A stretch of DNA of 64,000 bases from the NCBI RefSeq assembly GCF_900108335.1, contig NZ_FNVT01000004.1, forward strand, positions 372,001 through 436,000, in the 5' to 3' direction. The notes under the pieces are model-generated. The model was not told where the DNA came from. It saw only the letters and a program-made list of their open reading frames with translations, and searched no databases. Source of the stretch: Nonomuraea solani. GTDB taxonomy: Bacteria > Actinomycetota > Actinomycetes > Streptosporangiales > Streptosporangiaceae. Both the position numbers and the translations under genes were made by a program. Below are positions 48,482-56,343 of this stretch, one piece after another (within the stretch, counting starts at the first letter, position 1; each line of letters begins with the position of its first letter).

Positions 48482-49151
48482 GACCAATCTGGACCGGCCC
48501 GGCCCCGTCGATCTCGCACACGTCCGCTGGATAGCCGGAGGCACCGGTGCCGGCAAGAGCACCCTCACCCGCGCCCTGGCCGACCGGTACGACGTGCTCG
48601 TGTACGACGGTGACCTGGCCGAACGCGGCTACGTCGAGCGGTGCACCCCCGAGGGGCAGCCCTATTTCTGGGCCTTGCTGCAGACCTCCCGGGAACACCG
48701 GGCAACGGAGCGCACCCCGGAAGAGATCTTCCAGGCCATGCCCAGCCTGCACGGCGAGACCTTCGGGTTCGTCATCGAGGACCTGCTCGCCCTCCCCACC
48801 GACCGCCCCGTGCTCGTGGACGACTTCCGCACCCTGCCCGCGGAAGTCGCACCCTTGCTGACCCGCCCCGAACAGGCCGCCTTTCTACTGCCCACGCCCG
48901 AATTCCGCCACCAGGCATTGAGCACCCGATTCGCCGACCCCGCCCGAGCGCGGGCCAACTGGGGAGACAGCGACCACGCCAAGGCGCTGTCCAGGCGACT
49001 GGCCCGTGACGAACTGTGGGACGAAGAGGTACGCCGCCAAGCCCTCGAACTCGACCTGCCGATCCTGGAAGTCGACGGTTCCCAAGACATCACCCGACTG
49101 GCCGACGACCTGGCCGCGAGGTTTCTGCTGGACGTGAAACGGCCCGGTTAA
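48480..49151 (+). CDS. P-loop kinase-like ATP-binding protein
   Basis: A 223-residue P-loop protein. I chose ATG 48480; an upstream ATG at 48387 is in frame. It begins VDLAHVRWIAGGTGAGKSTLTRALADRYDVLVYDGDL (Walker A GGTGAGKST; acidic YDGD like zeta-toxin or nucleoside kinases). RPVLVDDFRTLP may be Walker B, and a helical lid region contains basic residues. It could phosphorylate a small molecule; zeta-toxin or chloramphenicol phosphotransferase relatives are possible. Its stop overlaps the end of a convergent nucleotidyltransferase-like gene by four bases. Confidence 0.75.
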   Translation: MTNLDRPGPVDLAHVRWIAGGTGAGKSTLTRALADRYDVLVYDGDLAERGYVERCTPEGQPYFWALLQTSREHRATERTPEEIFQAMPSLHGETFGFVIEDLLALPTDRPVLVDDFRTLPAEVAPLLTRPEQAAFLLPTPEFRHQALSTRFADPARARANWGDSDHAKALSRRLARDELWDEEVRRQALELDLPILEVDGSQDITRLADDLAARFLLDVKRPG

Positions 49152-49570
49152 GGAAAGAGTCGTTCTTGGATCAGGCGCCGGTGTTCCGTGGACGGAGGAC
49201 GGGCGTTCATCGCTCTGTTCAGCAGATCGGCGTCGAAACCATGTGTCCCCATGTGGGTGAGCAGAGGTTCGTATCGATCAGGCCGATCCCGCCGAACTTC
49301 GTTGTAATTGGTGAAGTACTGCGACGCTTCCGGCAGCCACGAGGCGGCGTATAGGCAGGGAAAGGGCGAGAGGGCGGCGGCGAAGGTGTCCACGTCCTCT
49401 CGTCGGGTCACCAGAAGGTCGATGTCCCCGACGGGGAGGTGGACACCCTGCAGGAGAGCGGCGCTCGTGCCGACCACGCGATATTCGAAATCGGCGGCCA
49501 TCGCAGTCAGCGTGGTGTTCAATGCCGCAACGACGTCCGCCAGACGCAGAACCGGTTCACGACCGCCCAT
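49148..49570 (-). CDS. Nucleotidyltransferase-fold protein
   Basis: A 140-residue protein with YRVVGTSAALLQGVHLPVGDIDLLVTRREDVDTFAAAL: a G-(S/T)-x-A-LLQG helix followed by DIDLLV (paired Asp) is the pol-beta-type nucleotidyltransferase core seen in MNT/AbiEii-like and aminoglycoside-nucleotidyltransferase-like families. The C-terminus ends in a basic helix (EHRRLIQERLFP). It is convergent with a P-loop kinase-like gene, sharing four bases. It may nucleotidylate a protein or drug; no partner is identified. Confidence 0.75.
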   Translation of the reverse strand: MGGREPVLRLADVVAALNTTLTAMAADFEYRVVGTSAALLQGVHLPVGDIDLLVTRREDVDTFAAALSPFPCLYAASWLPEASQYFTNYNEVRRDRPDRYEPLLTHMGTHGFDADLLNRAMNARPPSTEHRRLIQERLFP

Positions 49571-49633
49571 GAATTCAGCGTACCGATCAAGCCACCACAG
49601 GTCGGTAAGCGTCAGCCCTGTCTCGCGGCTGAG

Positions 49634-50884
49634 TTACCGCTTCGGCTTGAAGTAGTGCGCGATCATGTAGGCGGTCACCTGCCTGCCGATCTTCGCGCCC
49701 TGCTCGTCGGCCGTACGCGTGTGGATTCCGCCCCAGACCCGGGCCTCGATCACCTCGGCCACCGCCTGCGAGAAACTCCGGAAATGCCGGGTGGTGCCCG
49801 AATCGACGCTGGACCCGCTGAAGGAGATGTCGTCGCGGCCGAAGAAGTGCCGCAGCGCCGACATGCTCGCGCCGGTGAAGCAGGCGTGCCCGGAGGTGTA
49901 GTCGGGGTGCGGCGGCGTGACGAGGAGGGGCATCCAGGCGGGATCGGCCGTCGTCTTCGGGTTGCCGTCGGTGTCGGCCAGTTGGATCGCGGTGACCGGG
50001 CGCCAGAAGTTCCACGCCGCCTTCTCGTTGAAGCAGGCGGTCGTGGCATCGGCCTCGGCCAGGTCCACCATCGCGAACATCCGTGCCGTCTGAAGCGGGT
50101 TCAGCCGCTGCGTCGTCGCCAACCGGCGCTTGATCTCCCATTCGGCCAGGTGCCGGTCGTGCCACCAGATCGCGGCCTGCGTCTGGTCGGCCGTCCTGAC
50201 CGTGCTGGTCGCCGAGCCGATGGCCTTCACCTCGTTGATGTCCCGGGCGTACCGGTCGCTGGTCAGAGCGGGCGGGCCCGAGGTGCGGAACATGGACGCG
50301 CTGGGGAGGAGGAACGGTTTGAGGCGGCCGACCCACGCCGTGTCGTTGGCGAACGTGGGCGGCGCCGGCCGCCACTGGCCGGGCTGGGTGCCCACGGGCC
50401 AGGCCGGATCTCCGAAGGCCCCGTCGTCGCGCCGCGCGGCGATCATCGCGGCGGCCGTCCGAGCGCCCACGGAGATCCCGCGCCGCTTCGCGTCACCGTC
50501 GGGGATCGCGGCCAGCGCCTCGTCGTACTGCGTCCGCAGCCTCGCCTGCTGATCCGGGAACAGCGCGCTCAGCACCCGGAAACCGGCGGTCGCGACGGCC
50601 GCGCCGGTCGACTCGGTCCCCTTGGCGGCCGGCGCGACGAGGTACGGCTGATAGGGGGTGCCGGCGATGGCGTTCACCGCGTCGTAGATGGCACCGTGCA
50701 CCATGGCGAAACTGCGCGCCTGCACCTGTGGCTGCTGACGGGCTACGTCCCAGATCGCCGTCTGGGCGTTCTGGTCCCAGACGATGACGACATTGGGCGG
50801 CGAATCGGACGCGTACGCGACCGGCGACCCGCCGACGACTCCCACGGCGGCCAGCCACACGACCATGCGTCGTAAGCCCATCAT
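49634..50884 (-). CDS. Secreted vanadium-dependent haloperoxidase/PAP2-superfamily protein
   Basis: A 416-residue protein with a signal peptide (MMGLRRMVVWLAAVGVVGG...AYA). The vanadate/phosphate-binding motifs are KAAWNFWRPVTAI (KxxxxxxRP), PDYTSGHACFTGASM (PSGH, here TSGH) and ARVWGGIHTRTADEQG (the SRxxxxxHxxxD equivalent, with Ala for Ser). Length and layout match the bacterial vanadium-dependent haloperoxidase-like family, though many members are acid phosphatases or of unknown activity. Expected outside the cell. Confidence 0.88.
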   Translation of the reverse strand: MMGLRRMVVWLAAVGVVGGSPVAYASDSPPNVVIVWDQNAQTAIWDVARQQPQVQARSFAMVHGAIYDAVNAIAGTPYQPYLVAPAAKGTESTGAAVATAGFRVLSALFPDQQARLRTQYDEALAAIPDGDAKRRGISVGARTAAAMIAARRDDGAFGDPAWPVGTQPGQWRPAPPTFANDTAWVGRLKPFLLPSASMFRTSGPPALTSDRYARDINEVKAIGSATSTVRTADQTQAAIWWHDRHLAEWEIKRRLATTQRLNPLQTARMFAMVDLAEADATTACFNEKAAWNFWRPVTAIQLADTDGNPKTTADPAWMPLLVTPPHPDYTSGHACFTGASMSALRHFFGRDDISFSGSSVDSGTTRHFRSFSQAVAEVIEARVWGGIHTRTADEQGAKIGRQVTAYMIAHYFKPKR

Positions 50885-50963
50885 GGAAGCAAATTACTAT
50901 CCCAGCCACATCCGCTACAGCCGTCGACCAGCCGAGGCACCGATAACGACCTGGCCGAAAACG

Positions 50964-51182
50964 CTATGACATGGCCGCCACCCGCTCCTGGTCCTGGAGG
51001 AGGTCCACGACGGTGGCGGCGTCGTTCGCGCTCACCGTCTGGTGCAGGCCCTTGTGGATCTCGGCGTCCTGCAGGCGGACGCCACGCCGGGTGGCGTAGA
51101 GGACTCCCTCATCGCTGTAGAAGAACGACCATTCGGGGTACGCGGTACGCAGCTCGTCGACATCGTAACTCGCTGTAGTCAT
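50964..51182 (-). CDS. Small hypothetical protein
   Basis: A 72-residue soluble protein: YDVDELRTAYPEWSFFYSDEGVLYATRRG followed by VRLQDAEIHKGLHQTVSANDAATVVDLLQDQERV. The 'YP-x-W-x-F...G-x-(L/W)-YA-x-R-G' pattern recurs in short actinomycete proteins of unknown function, often near transcription regulators. It is a single gene; no further assignment. Confidence 0.7.
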   Translation of the reverse strand: MTTASYDVDELRTAYPEWSFFYSDEGVLYATRRGVRLQDAEIHKGLHQTVSANDAATVVDLLQDQERVAAMS

Positions 51183-51377
51183 ACGGTTACTCTAACGAGC
51201 CGCTCTGTGACCGGTCCAGACCGGGCCGCCACCATTAACGAAACCCGCCGACAAATAACTGGAATCACAACAAAGGCCCTGTCGCCGAAAATATTGCGCA
51301 TCGTACGCATATAAACGGCGATAGCCCCATAATCGTGGACGGTGCGCTTCGGCAGGACGAGCGGGGAGTATGGTGCC

Positions 51378-52100
51378 GTGAAGGGTCAGCTCGGCGTGTT
51401 GTTGGCGGTCGTGGCGGTCATCGCGGGGGTCGTGGTGCTCGTCGATCGGCTCGCGCCGTCGGCGGCCCTCTACGACAAGCTGGCGACCTGGTGGCCGGTC
51501 GGCATCATCACGATCGGTGTCGGCGGCCTGCTCCGGCTACTCGCCGAACGCGCCATCTTCCGCGGCCCACTGATCATCATCGCCATCGGGGTGATAGCCC
51601 TGCTGTTCACCCTCGACCCACTGCCCGGCCCGTGGCGACCTTACGTGCTGCCGGTCCTGCTGCTATCGGTGGGCACGGCTTTTCTGGCGGGCCGGGCCAT
51701 GGCCGGCCGCTCGGCGCGGAAGGCGCGGGCCGTCGAGCGAATGTTCCTCATCGGCAGGTCAGGCACGCTGAACTGGCCGGAAGGCCCTTTCACCATCGGC
51801 ATGGTGACCGCCGTGACTTCGGGCTGCGTGATCGATCTGACGAAGGCCACACCCATGCCGTTGATCAAGGGAAAAGCCAACCTGGAGGCCCGGCTCGACA
51901 TCACCGCGATCGCCAGCGGCATCGACCTGCGGGTGCCGGACGGGTGGCGGGTGGAGCTGGACGAGCACACCATGCTCGCACGCCGGCCGAAGAAGCCCAC
52001 GATGTCCGACGACGAAACCAAGCCACTGCTCCGCGTCTACGGCCTCTTTCTCATGTCCGCGTTCGACGTTCATTTCGTCGATCCCGCACTAGGTGGATGA
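51378..52100 (+). CDS. LiaF-like membrane protein
   Basis: A 240-residue protein; GTG 51378 with GGGGAG upstream (ATG 51342 is in frame but has a poor site). Three or four N-terminal helices (GVLLAVVAVIAGVVVLVDRL, WPVGIITIGVGGLLRLL, PLIIIAIGVIALLFTL) precede a soluble beta-rich domain (GPFTIGMVTAVTSGCVIDLTKAT...LDITAIASGIDLRVPDGWRVELDE), a pattern of the LiaF/DUF1707-associated 'toast-rack' proteins that sense envelope stress. No kinase is adjacent. The 3' end overlaps the next convergent gene by 50 bp. Confidence 0.78.
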   Translation: MKGQLGVLLAVVAVIAGVVVLVDRLAPSAALYDKLATWWPVGIITIGVGGLLRLLAERAIFRGPLIIIAIGVIALLFTLDPLPGPWRPYVLPVLLLSVGTAFLAGRAMAGRSARKARAVERMFLIGRSGTLNWPEGPFTIGMVTAVTSGCVIDLTKATPMPLIKGKANLEARLDITAIASGIDLRVPDGWRVELDEHTMLARRPKKPTMSDDETKPLLRVYGLFLMSAFDVHFVDPALGG

Positions 52101-53046
52101 ACAAGCCGTAGTCCTTGTCGGTAGTCGTGTAGCGGAGGTCGGGCACCTCGTCCACGTCGATGTCGCGGTGCCACATCCTCGACAGGGTCTCGTTGAGCTC
52201 GCACTCCTTCCGCAGAGTCCGTGGCAGTTCCAGGCGCATTTCCTGCATGAGTTTGAGCCGATGGACGTCGACCGCCGCCGTATAAGCCGTGGCGTAGACG
52301 GCGGCGGCGGCCAGGGCGGCACGATAGGACATCCATGAGAGCAGGAAAAGCGCCAAGGGAAGGGGAAGCCACAGTACGTACCGGAACAGCAGAGCGGCCG
52401 AGACGACCCCCGAGAGGGCGAAGGCGATACAGAGCCTTGCGGCCGTGTCGAGCTGGTTGCGATATTCGTTGACCGTCTCCAGCACGCTTTTCGGCAGAAC
52501 CAGATGCAGCCGCGGCCAGAGCAGAACGAAGTCCATCCCGTATGGCTCCCCGGCCTGTTCCTCACCGCAGCGCAGCCGGTTTCCCAGTGACGTCGGCAGC
52601 AGGTCCCCGGACGGTGGAAAGGCGAGCAACCGCCCCTTCTCCTCTGCCGCCAACGTTGATTGAGGACCGAGGTTGTCCTTGTTCTTGACGACCCATCCCG
52701 CTCGAGTCGCCCTCCGCGCCTGCAGCCAGATGCCCAACGCACGGATACGGCCGATGGGCCCGCGGGCAGGCCCATATCCTTCGAGGAAACGGATGGTCGC
52801 CAGTTCCAGCGGCTGCAGCATGAGCGCGAGGATGAGAATGGCCGACGCCAGCACCAGCGAGCCCGGTAGCCCATAATCATCCCATTTGCTCTCCAAGACC
52901 TTCGGCTTGGGCGCCTGGGCCGGCGCGCCGCTCAGCAGCAGCAACGCGACAATACCGATCAGCACGCCCGAGGGGATGAGATTGACCAGCTTGAGGCGCG
53001 GCGAGAACTCGGCGTCGCCGAATCCCAGCGATGCGAGTTTGCTCAT
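52051..53046 (-). CDS. Hypothetical four-TM membrane protein
   Basis: A 331-residue protein, ATG 53046 with AAAGG upstream. Two helices near the N-terminus (LVNLIPSGVLIGIVALLLLS; LVLASAILILALMLQPLEL), a soluble loop, then two more (LCIAFALSGVVSAALLFRYVLWLPLPLALFLLSW) and an acidic C-terminal domain (ECELNETLSRMWHRDIDVDEVPDLRYTTTDKDYG). No family recognised. Its start is coupled by ATGA to the upstream Cys-rich gene, and its end overlaps the LiaF-like gene by 50 bp. Function unknown. Confidence 0.75.
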   Translation of the reverse strand: MSKLASLGFGDAEFSPRLKLVNLIPSGVLIGIVALLLLSGAPAQAPKPKVLESKWDDYGLPGSLVLASAILILALMLQPLELATIRFLEGYGPARGPIGRIRALGIWLQARRATRAGWVVKNKDNLGPQSTLAAEEKGRLLAFPPSGDLLPTSLGNRLRCGEEQAGEPYGMDFVLLWPRLHLVLPKSVLETVNEYRNQLDTAARLCIAFALSGVVSAALLFRYVLWLPLPLALFLLSWMSYRAALAAAAVYATAYTAAVDVHRLKLMQEMRLELPRTLRKECELNETLSRMWHRDIDVDEVPDLRYTTTDKDYGLFIHLVRDRRNERRTRT

Positions 53047-53366
53047 GGCCAACCTTTGTGATCATTGCACAGCAATGGCCTTGGAGGCATCCGGCGATAG
53101 TAGGCGACTTTGATCACGTGGCGGCATCCGGGATACTTGCACCAGAGCTCGATTTCCGTATCAAATTCCACTGGATGACAGAATTCGATCGGGTGATCAT
53201 CACACTTCTCATCGTTGCTCGGCCGAGTGATATAGTCCCCCCAGAAACATCCTTCACGGAGACACCGATACAATTTTCTGCCCTGAGATCCGGGCTGTAC
53301 GACCGTTCCGATGAGCAAACGTACAAAAGTCGCGACCGCGACCAGTCGGAGCCCAAGTATCATCAT
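53043..53366 (-). CDS. Small Cys/His-rich protein with N-terminal membrane segment
   Basis: A 107-residue protein from ATG 53366. MMILGLRLVAVATFVRLLIGTVV is one membrane segment. The rest has seven Cys and several His: LYRCLREGCFWGDYIT, KCDDHPIEFCHPVEF, WCKYPGCRHVIKVAYY and LLCNDHKGWP. The C-x4-C, C-x3-H and C-x4-C-x-H pairs look like two zinc knuckles. The stop overlaps the start of the four-TM gene (ATGA), so the two products probably work together. Family unknown. Confidence 0.65.
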   Translation of the reverse strand: MMILGLRLVAVATFVRLLIGTVVQPGSQGRKLYRCLREGCFWGDYITRPSNDEKCDDHPIEFCHPVEFDTEIELWCKYPGCRHVIKVAYYRRMPPRPLLCNDHKGWP

Positions 53367-53518
53367 GGCGACGCCCCACGCGGAAGGGTCATTTGAGGGT
53401 AAACCCGTACACCCGGCCTGTCTCCATCCATGGCCACATGCGGACAAACCCCAGTTCACCCCACCCTCGCTTTTAAATAACACCCCCCAAAGTGACTATA
53501 TGCATTAATCTTGCGACC

Positions 53519-54295
53519 GTGAGTAACGGCCGTATCATCACACACCTCCTTCACCGCATCGGCCGCCGAGGCGCCTCCCTGGCATTCATCGGGCTCTTGT
53601 GCCTGGTCATCGCCGCCTCCCTGGAGTTCGCTCCGGCCGCCCAGCGAGCCACCCCCGGTTACGCCACGCTCGCCGCCATCGCCCCGTTATCCGTCTGGGC
53701 GGTGGCCTGGTGCGCCACGGGCGCCCTGTGCCTGGTGCAGATGTTCGTGCGCTCCGACCGGATCGCCTTCGCCGTCGCCACGGCACTGCTCCTGCTGTAC
53801 GGCCTGGTCTACCTGCTGTCCACCTTCAGCGGCGAGAACCCGCGCGGATGGGTCGGCGGGGCGGTCTGGCTGGCGTTCGGCGGCTGGATCGCCCTGATCG
53901 CCACCTGGCCGGAGGCCGTCTCGGTCGATCGCCTGCCGAGCGCCCCGCCCACGGACACGACGGCCGTGGTGGTCGCCGACGCCGCCGGCGTCATCCAGTC
54001 CTGGAACCCCCAGGCCGCCACGCTGTTCGGCTGGAGCACCGAGGAGGCGGTCGGGCGTCCCCTGACCATGCTGATGCCGCAGCGCTTCCGCGATCCGCAC
54101 TCCGACGGGCTGGACAGGGTGCGCTCCACCGGCCACTCGACCCTGGCCGGGCGGATCATCCCGCTGGTCGGCCTGCACCGCGACGGCAGCGAGTTCCCCA
54201 TGGCGCTGACCGTCAACGCCTGGCACAGCGACGACGGGATCGCCTATACCGGGGTGATCCGGGCCGTGGGAGGCAGCGATGTCGACCCTGAATGA
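53519..54295 (+). CDS. Membrane PAS-domain protein without output domain
   Basis: A protein of about 258 residues; GTG 53519 gives VSNGRIITHLLHRIGRRG, but no ribosome site is visible, so the start is uncertain (GTG 53492 possible). Three or four helices are followed by a PAS domain (about 150-250: AVVVADAAGVIQSWNPQAATLFGWSTEEAVGRPLTMLMPQRF, RIIPLVGLHRDGSEFPMALTVNAW). The gene ends right after the PAS, without kinase, cyclase or DNA-binding part, and overlaps the next gene by 17 bp. It may pass a redox or ligand signal to that coiled-coil partner. Confidence 0.8.
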   Translation: MSNGRIITHLLHRIGRRGASLAFIGLLCLVIAASLEFAPAAQRATPGYATLAAIAPLSVWAVAWCATGALCLVQMFVRSDRIAFAVATALLLLYGLVYLLSTFSGENPRGWVGGAVWLAFGGWIALIATWPEAVSVDRLPSAPPTDTTAVVVADAAGVIQSWNPQAATLFGWSTEEAVGRPLTMLMPQRFRDPHSDGLDRVRSTGHSTLAGRIIPLVGLHRDGSEFPMALTVNAWHSDDGIAYTGVIRAVGGSDVDPE

Positions 54296-54734
54296 GATCC
54301 TCGTCCAGATCGGGACCGGTATCGTCCCCCTCGGCGTGGCCTATCTCGCGTTCCGATCCGCCACCGACGCCAACAAGAAGACGCAGCAGACCGCGCTGCG
54401 CCAGGCCGAGCGGCAGGCGGAAGTGGAGCGCTCCAAAGTCGACGCGGAGGCGTTCCTCCGGGCAAAGACGATCTACGAGGACGCGCTGAGCCAGATGGAG
54501 AAACAGCTCACCCGGATGCAGGGCCAGGCCGCGCAGGTGGGCGCCGACCTGGCCAGCGAGCAGAGCGCGTCCACCGAGATGCGTGACCAGATCCGCCGCC
54601 TCCAGGCCCAGATCCGCGCCCTGGAGCGAACGGTGATCAGCTTGCGCACCCAGCTCGTCACGGCGGGCCTGGCCCCGATCCCCGCCTCCGAGACCACCGG
54701 CCCCTACCAGCTCAGGCACCCGCCACGCGAGTAG
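54279..54734 (+). CDS. Coiled-coil membrane protein
   Basis: A 151-residue protein starting with ATG 54279 inside the PAS gene. MSTLNEILVQIGTGIVPLGVAYLAF is one membrane segment; about 30-125 is a long heptad-repeat coiled coil (QTALRQAERQAEVERSKVDAEAFLRAK, MRDQIRRLQAQIRALERTVISLRTQL). The overlap of 17 bp implies co-translation with the PAS protein. No family recognised; short TM/coiled-coil proteins also occur in phages, but nothing else here is phage-like. Confidence 0.72.
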   Translation: MSTLNEILVQIGTGIVPLGVAYLAFRSATDANKKTQQTALRQAERQAEVERSKVDAEAFLRAKTIYEDALSQMEKQLTRMQGQAAQVGADLASEQSASTEMRDQIRRLQAQIRALERTVISLRTQLVTAGLAPIPASETTGPYQLRHPPRE

Positions 54735-54806
54735 TGGACATCGGCGGCTTCCCTCTGTCACTATTTCTCACATGATCGTGAGAAAGGACCACGCCACCCT
54801 CGTCCG

Positions 54807-55877
54807 GTGAGCGTTCTCGTGCAGCGGGAAGCTGCCGCAATCCGCGAACAATGGCTGGGCCGGGCGTTGTCGACGCAGCCCACCGACCGACCGGCCGCAG
54901 AGGCCGCGATCTCCGCGCTCTACCGCCTGATCGGGCTGCCCCCACCCCGTTTCCACTGGGTGTCGTCACCGCTCATGGCCCTGGCGACCGTGCCACCAGG
55001 GGCGCGGCAGAGCGCCGAGAACATCGACGACTGGCCGCTGCCGGCCGAGTTCACCTCGCTCAAGCACCGGCTGTCCAGAGAGCTGGACTGCCAGGTCGGG
55101 TGGGTGCACCGGCCCAACGAGCAACTCCTCCGCCAACAGGTGCTGTCCTCGCTCAACAGCTCGTTCAACAGCGCGTTCCTCCCGCCGCTGCTCCAGGCGC
55201 ACAGCGGCGTCTCCTGGCGTTACCGCACCTGGTACGACACCCCTTACGTCGCCTGGCTCGCCCACTACGACGCCCTGCACCGGGCCGCCGGCGTACCCTT
55301 CAGCGCCGGCCAGCATCGGCGGCTCGCCCTGTGGACGGCCGTGGCCTCGGCGTGCCACTGGTGGTGGCCGGGCGAGCAGGTGTGCGTCGTCTCCGAGCGG
55401 CCCGTCGCCGTGCACACCGAGGTGTGGGGCGACGACGGCGAGGTACGCCTGCACCACGCCGACGGCCCGGCCCTGCGGTACGGCGATGGCTGGGACCTGT
55501 ACGCCTGGCACGGCACCCAGGTGCCCCCCTGGGTGCTCGAGGACCCGGCGATAGACCGCATCGCGAACGAGCCCAACGTCGAGGTCAGACGGTGCGCGAT
55601 CGAGCGCCTCGGCTGGGGCCCCTACATCGAACAGGCCGGGCTGCGACTCGTCGCCACCGCCCCCGACCCCGGTAATCCAGGCTTCGAGCTGCGGCTCTAC
55701 GACATGCGCAGGGACACCAAGGTGCTCCTCGCGATCAACGGCTCCGTCGAGCGCGACGGGCACCGTCGCCGCTACGGCCTGACCGTGCCGGGCTTCCTCA
55801 AAGACCCGGTCGACGCCGCCGGCTGGACCTACGGGCTGTCCGCCGAGCAGTACTCCCTACTCCAGCGCAGAACCTGA
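54807..55877 (+). CDS. DUF6745-type hypothetical protein
   Basis: A 356-residue soluble protein from GTG 54807. The N-terminal half is helical. The central part has HHADGPALRYGDGWDLYAWHGTQVPPWVLEDPAIDRIANEPNVEVRRCAIERLGWGPYI, matching the DUF6745 pattern (DGPA-x-x-Y-DG-x-x-x-YAWHG-x-x-VP, then E-x-N-x-E-x-RR-x-x-x-ERLG). These proteins are widespread in actinobacteria with no known function. The next gene follows by 10 bp. Confidence 0.8.
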   Translation: MSVLVQREAAAIREQWLGRALSTQPTDRPAAEAAISALYRLIGLPPPRFHWVSSPLMALATVPPGARQSAENIDDWPLPAEFTSLKHRLSRELDCQVGWVHRPNEQLLRQQVLSSLNSSFNSAFLPPLLQAHSGVSWRYRTWYDTPYVAWLAHYDALHRAAGVPFSAGQHRRLALWTAVASACHWWWPGEQVCVVSERPVAVHTEVWGDDGEVRLHHADGPALRYGDGWDLYAWHGTQVPPWVLEDPAIDRIANEPNVEVRRCAIERLGWGPYIEQAGLRLVATAPDPGNPGFELRLYDMRRDTKVLLAINGSVERDGHRRRYGLTVPGFLKDPVDAAGWTYGLSAEQYSLLQRRT

Positions 55878-55887
55878 GGTGATCCCC

Positions 55888-56343
55888 ATGACTGTGACCC
55901 CCGTAACCCCCGTGACCCTCGCCGGCCTTTCCCGTCAGACCGGGCTCGCCGTGCTCGACCACCTTGAGCAGTCGATGCAAATCCCGGTCATCGACGGCCT
56001 CCAGGCCCAGGGCGACCTCATCGTCGTCCCGCACTCCTTCGTCGCCGACTCCGTCATGACCTGGCACGAGGCCCGCTGGCAGTGGGTGCCCCCCGAGGGC
56101 GTCGAGCTGCTGCGCGGCGCGGCCGGGGGCAACCCGCACGCGCTGGTCGCCGAGCCGCGTACCTGCCGCTGGACCACGCAGGTGTCGGACGCGAGCGGCC
56201 TGACCATCGGCATGTTCACCGCCACGGAGCCCGTCTACCTGCTGCATCCCGAACACGGAGGCTCGGGATGCGCACCGGGCACGTACGTGGTCCGCCGGCA
56301 GCGCGAACAGGACGGGCGCCGCGCGCGACTCGTCGCCGACTAA
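55888..56343 (+). CDS. Hypothetical protein paired with the DUF6745 gene
   Basis: A 151-residue protein from ATG 55888 (GAGGTGA upstream), 10 bp after the DUF6745 stop and surely cotranscribed. After a short TVTPVTPVT head it is a beta-rich soluble protein (MQIPVIDGLQAQGDLIVVPHSFVADSVMTWHEARWQWVPPEGVELLRG, CAPGTYVVRRQREQDGRRARLVAD). The tail 'GTYVVRRQREQ' is shared by small proteins found next to DUF6745 genes. Function unknown. Its end overlaps the convergent luciferase-like gene by four bases. Confidence 0.75.
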   Translation: MTVTPVTPVTLAGLSRQTGLAVLDHLEQSMQIPVIDGLQAQGDLIVVPHSFVADSVMTWHEARWQWVPPEGVELLRGAAGGNPHALVAEPRTCRWTTQVSDASGLTIGMFTATEPVYLLHPEHGGSGCAPGTYVVRRQREQDGRRARLVAD

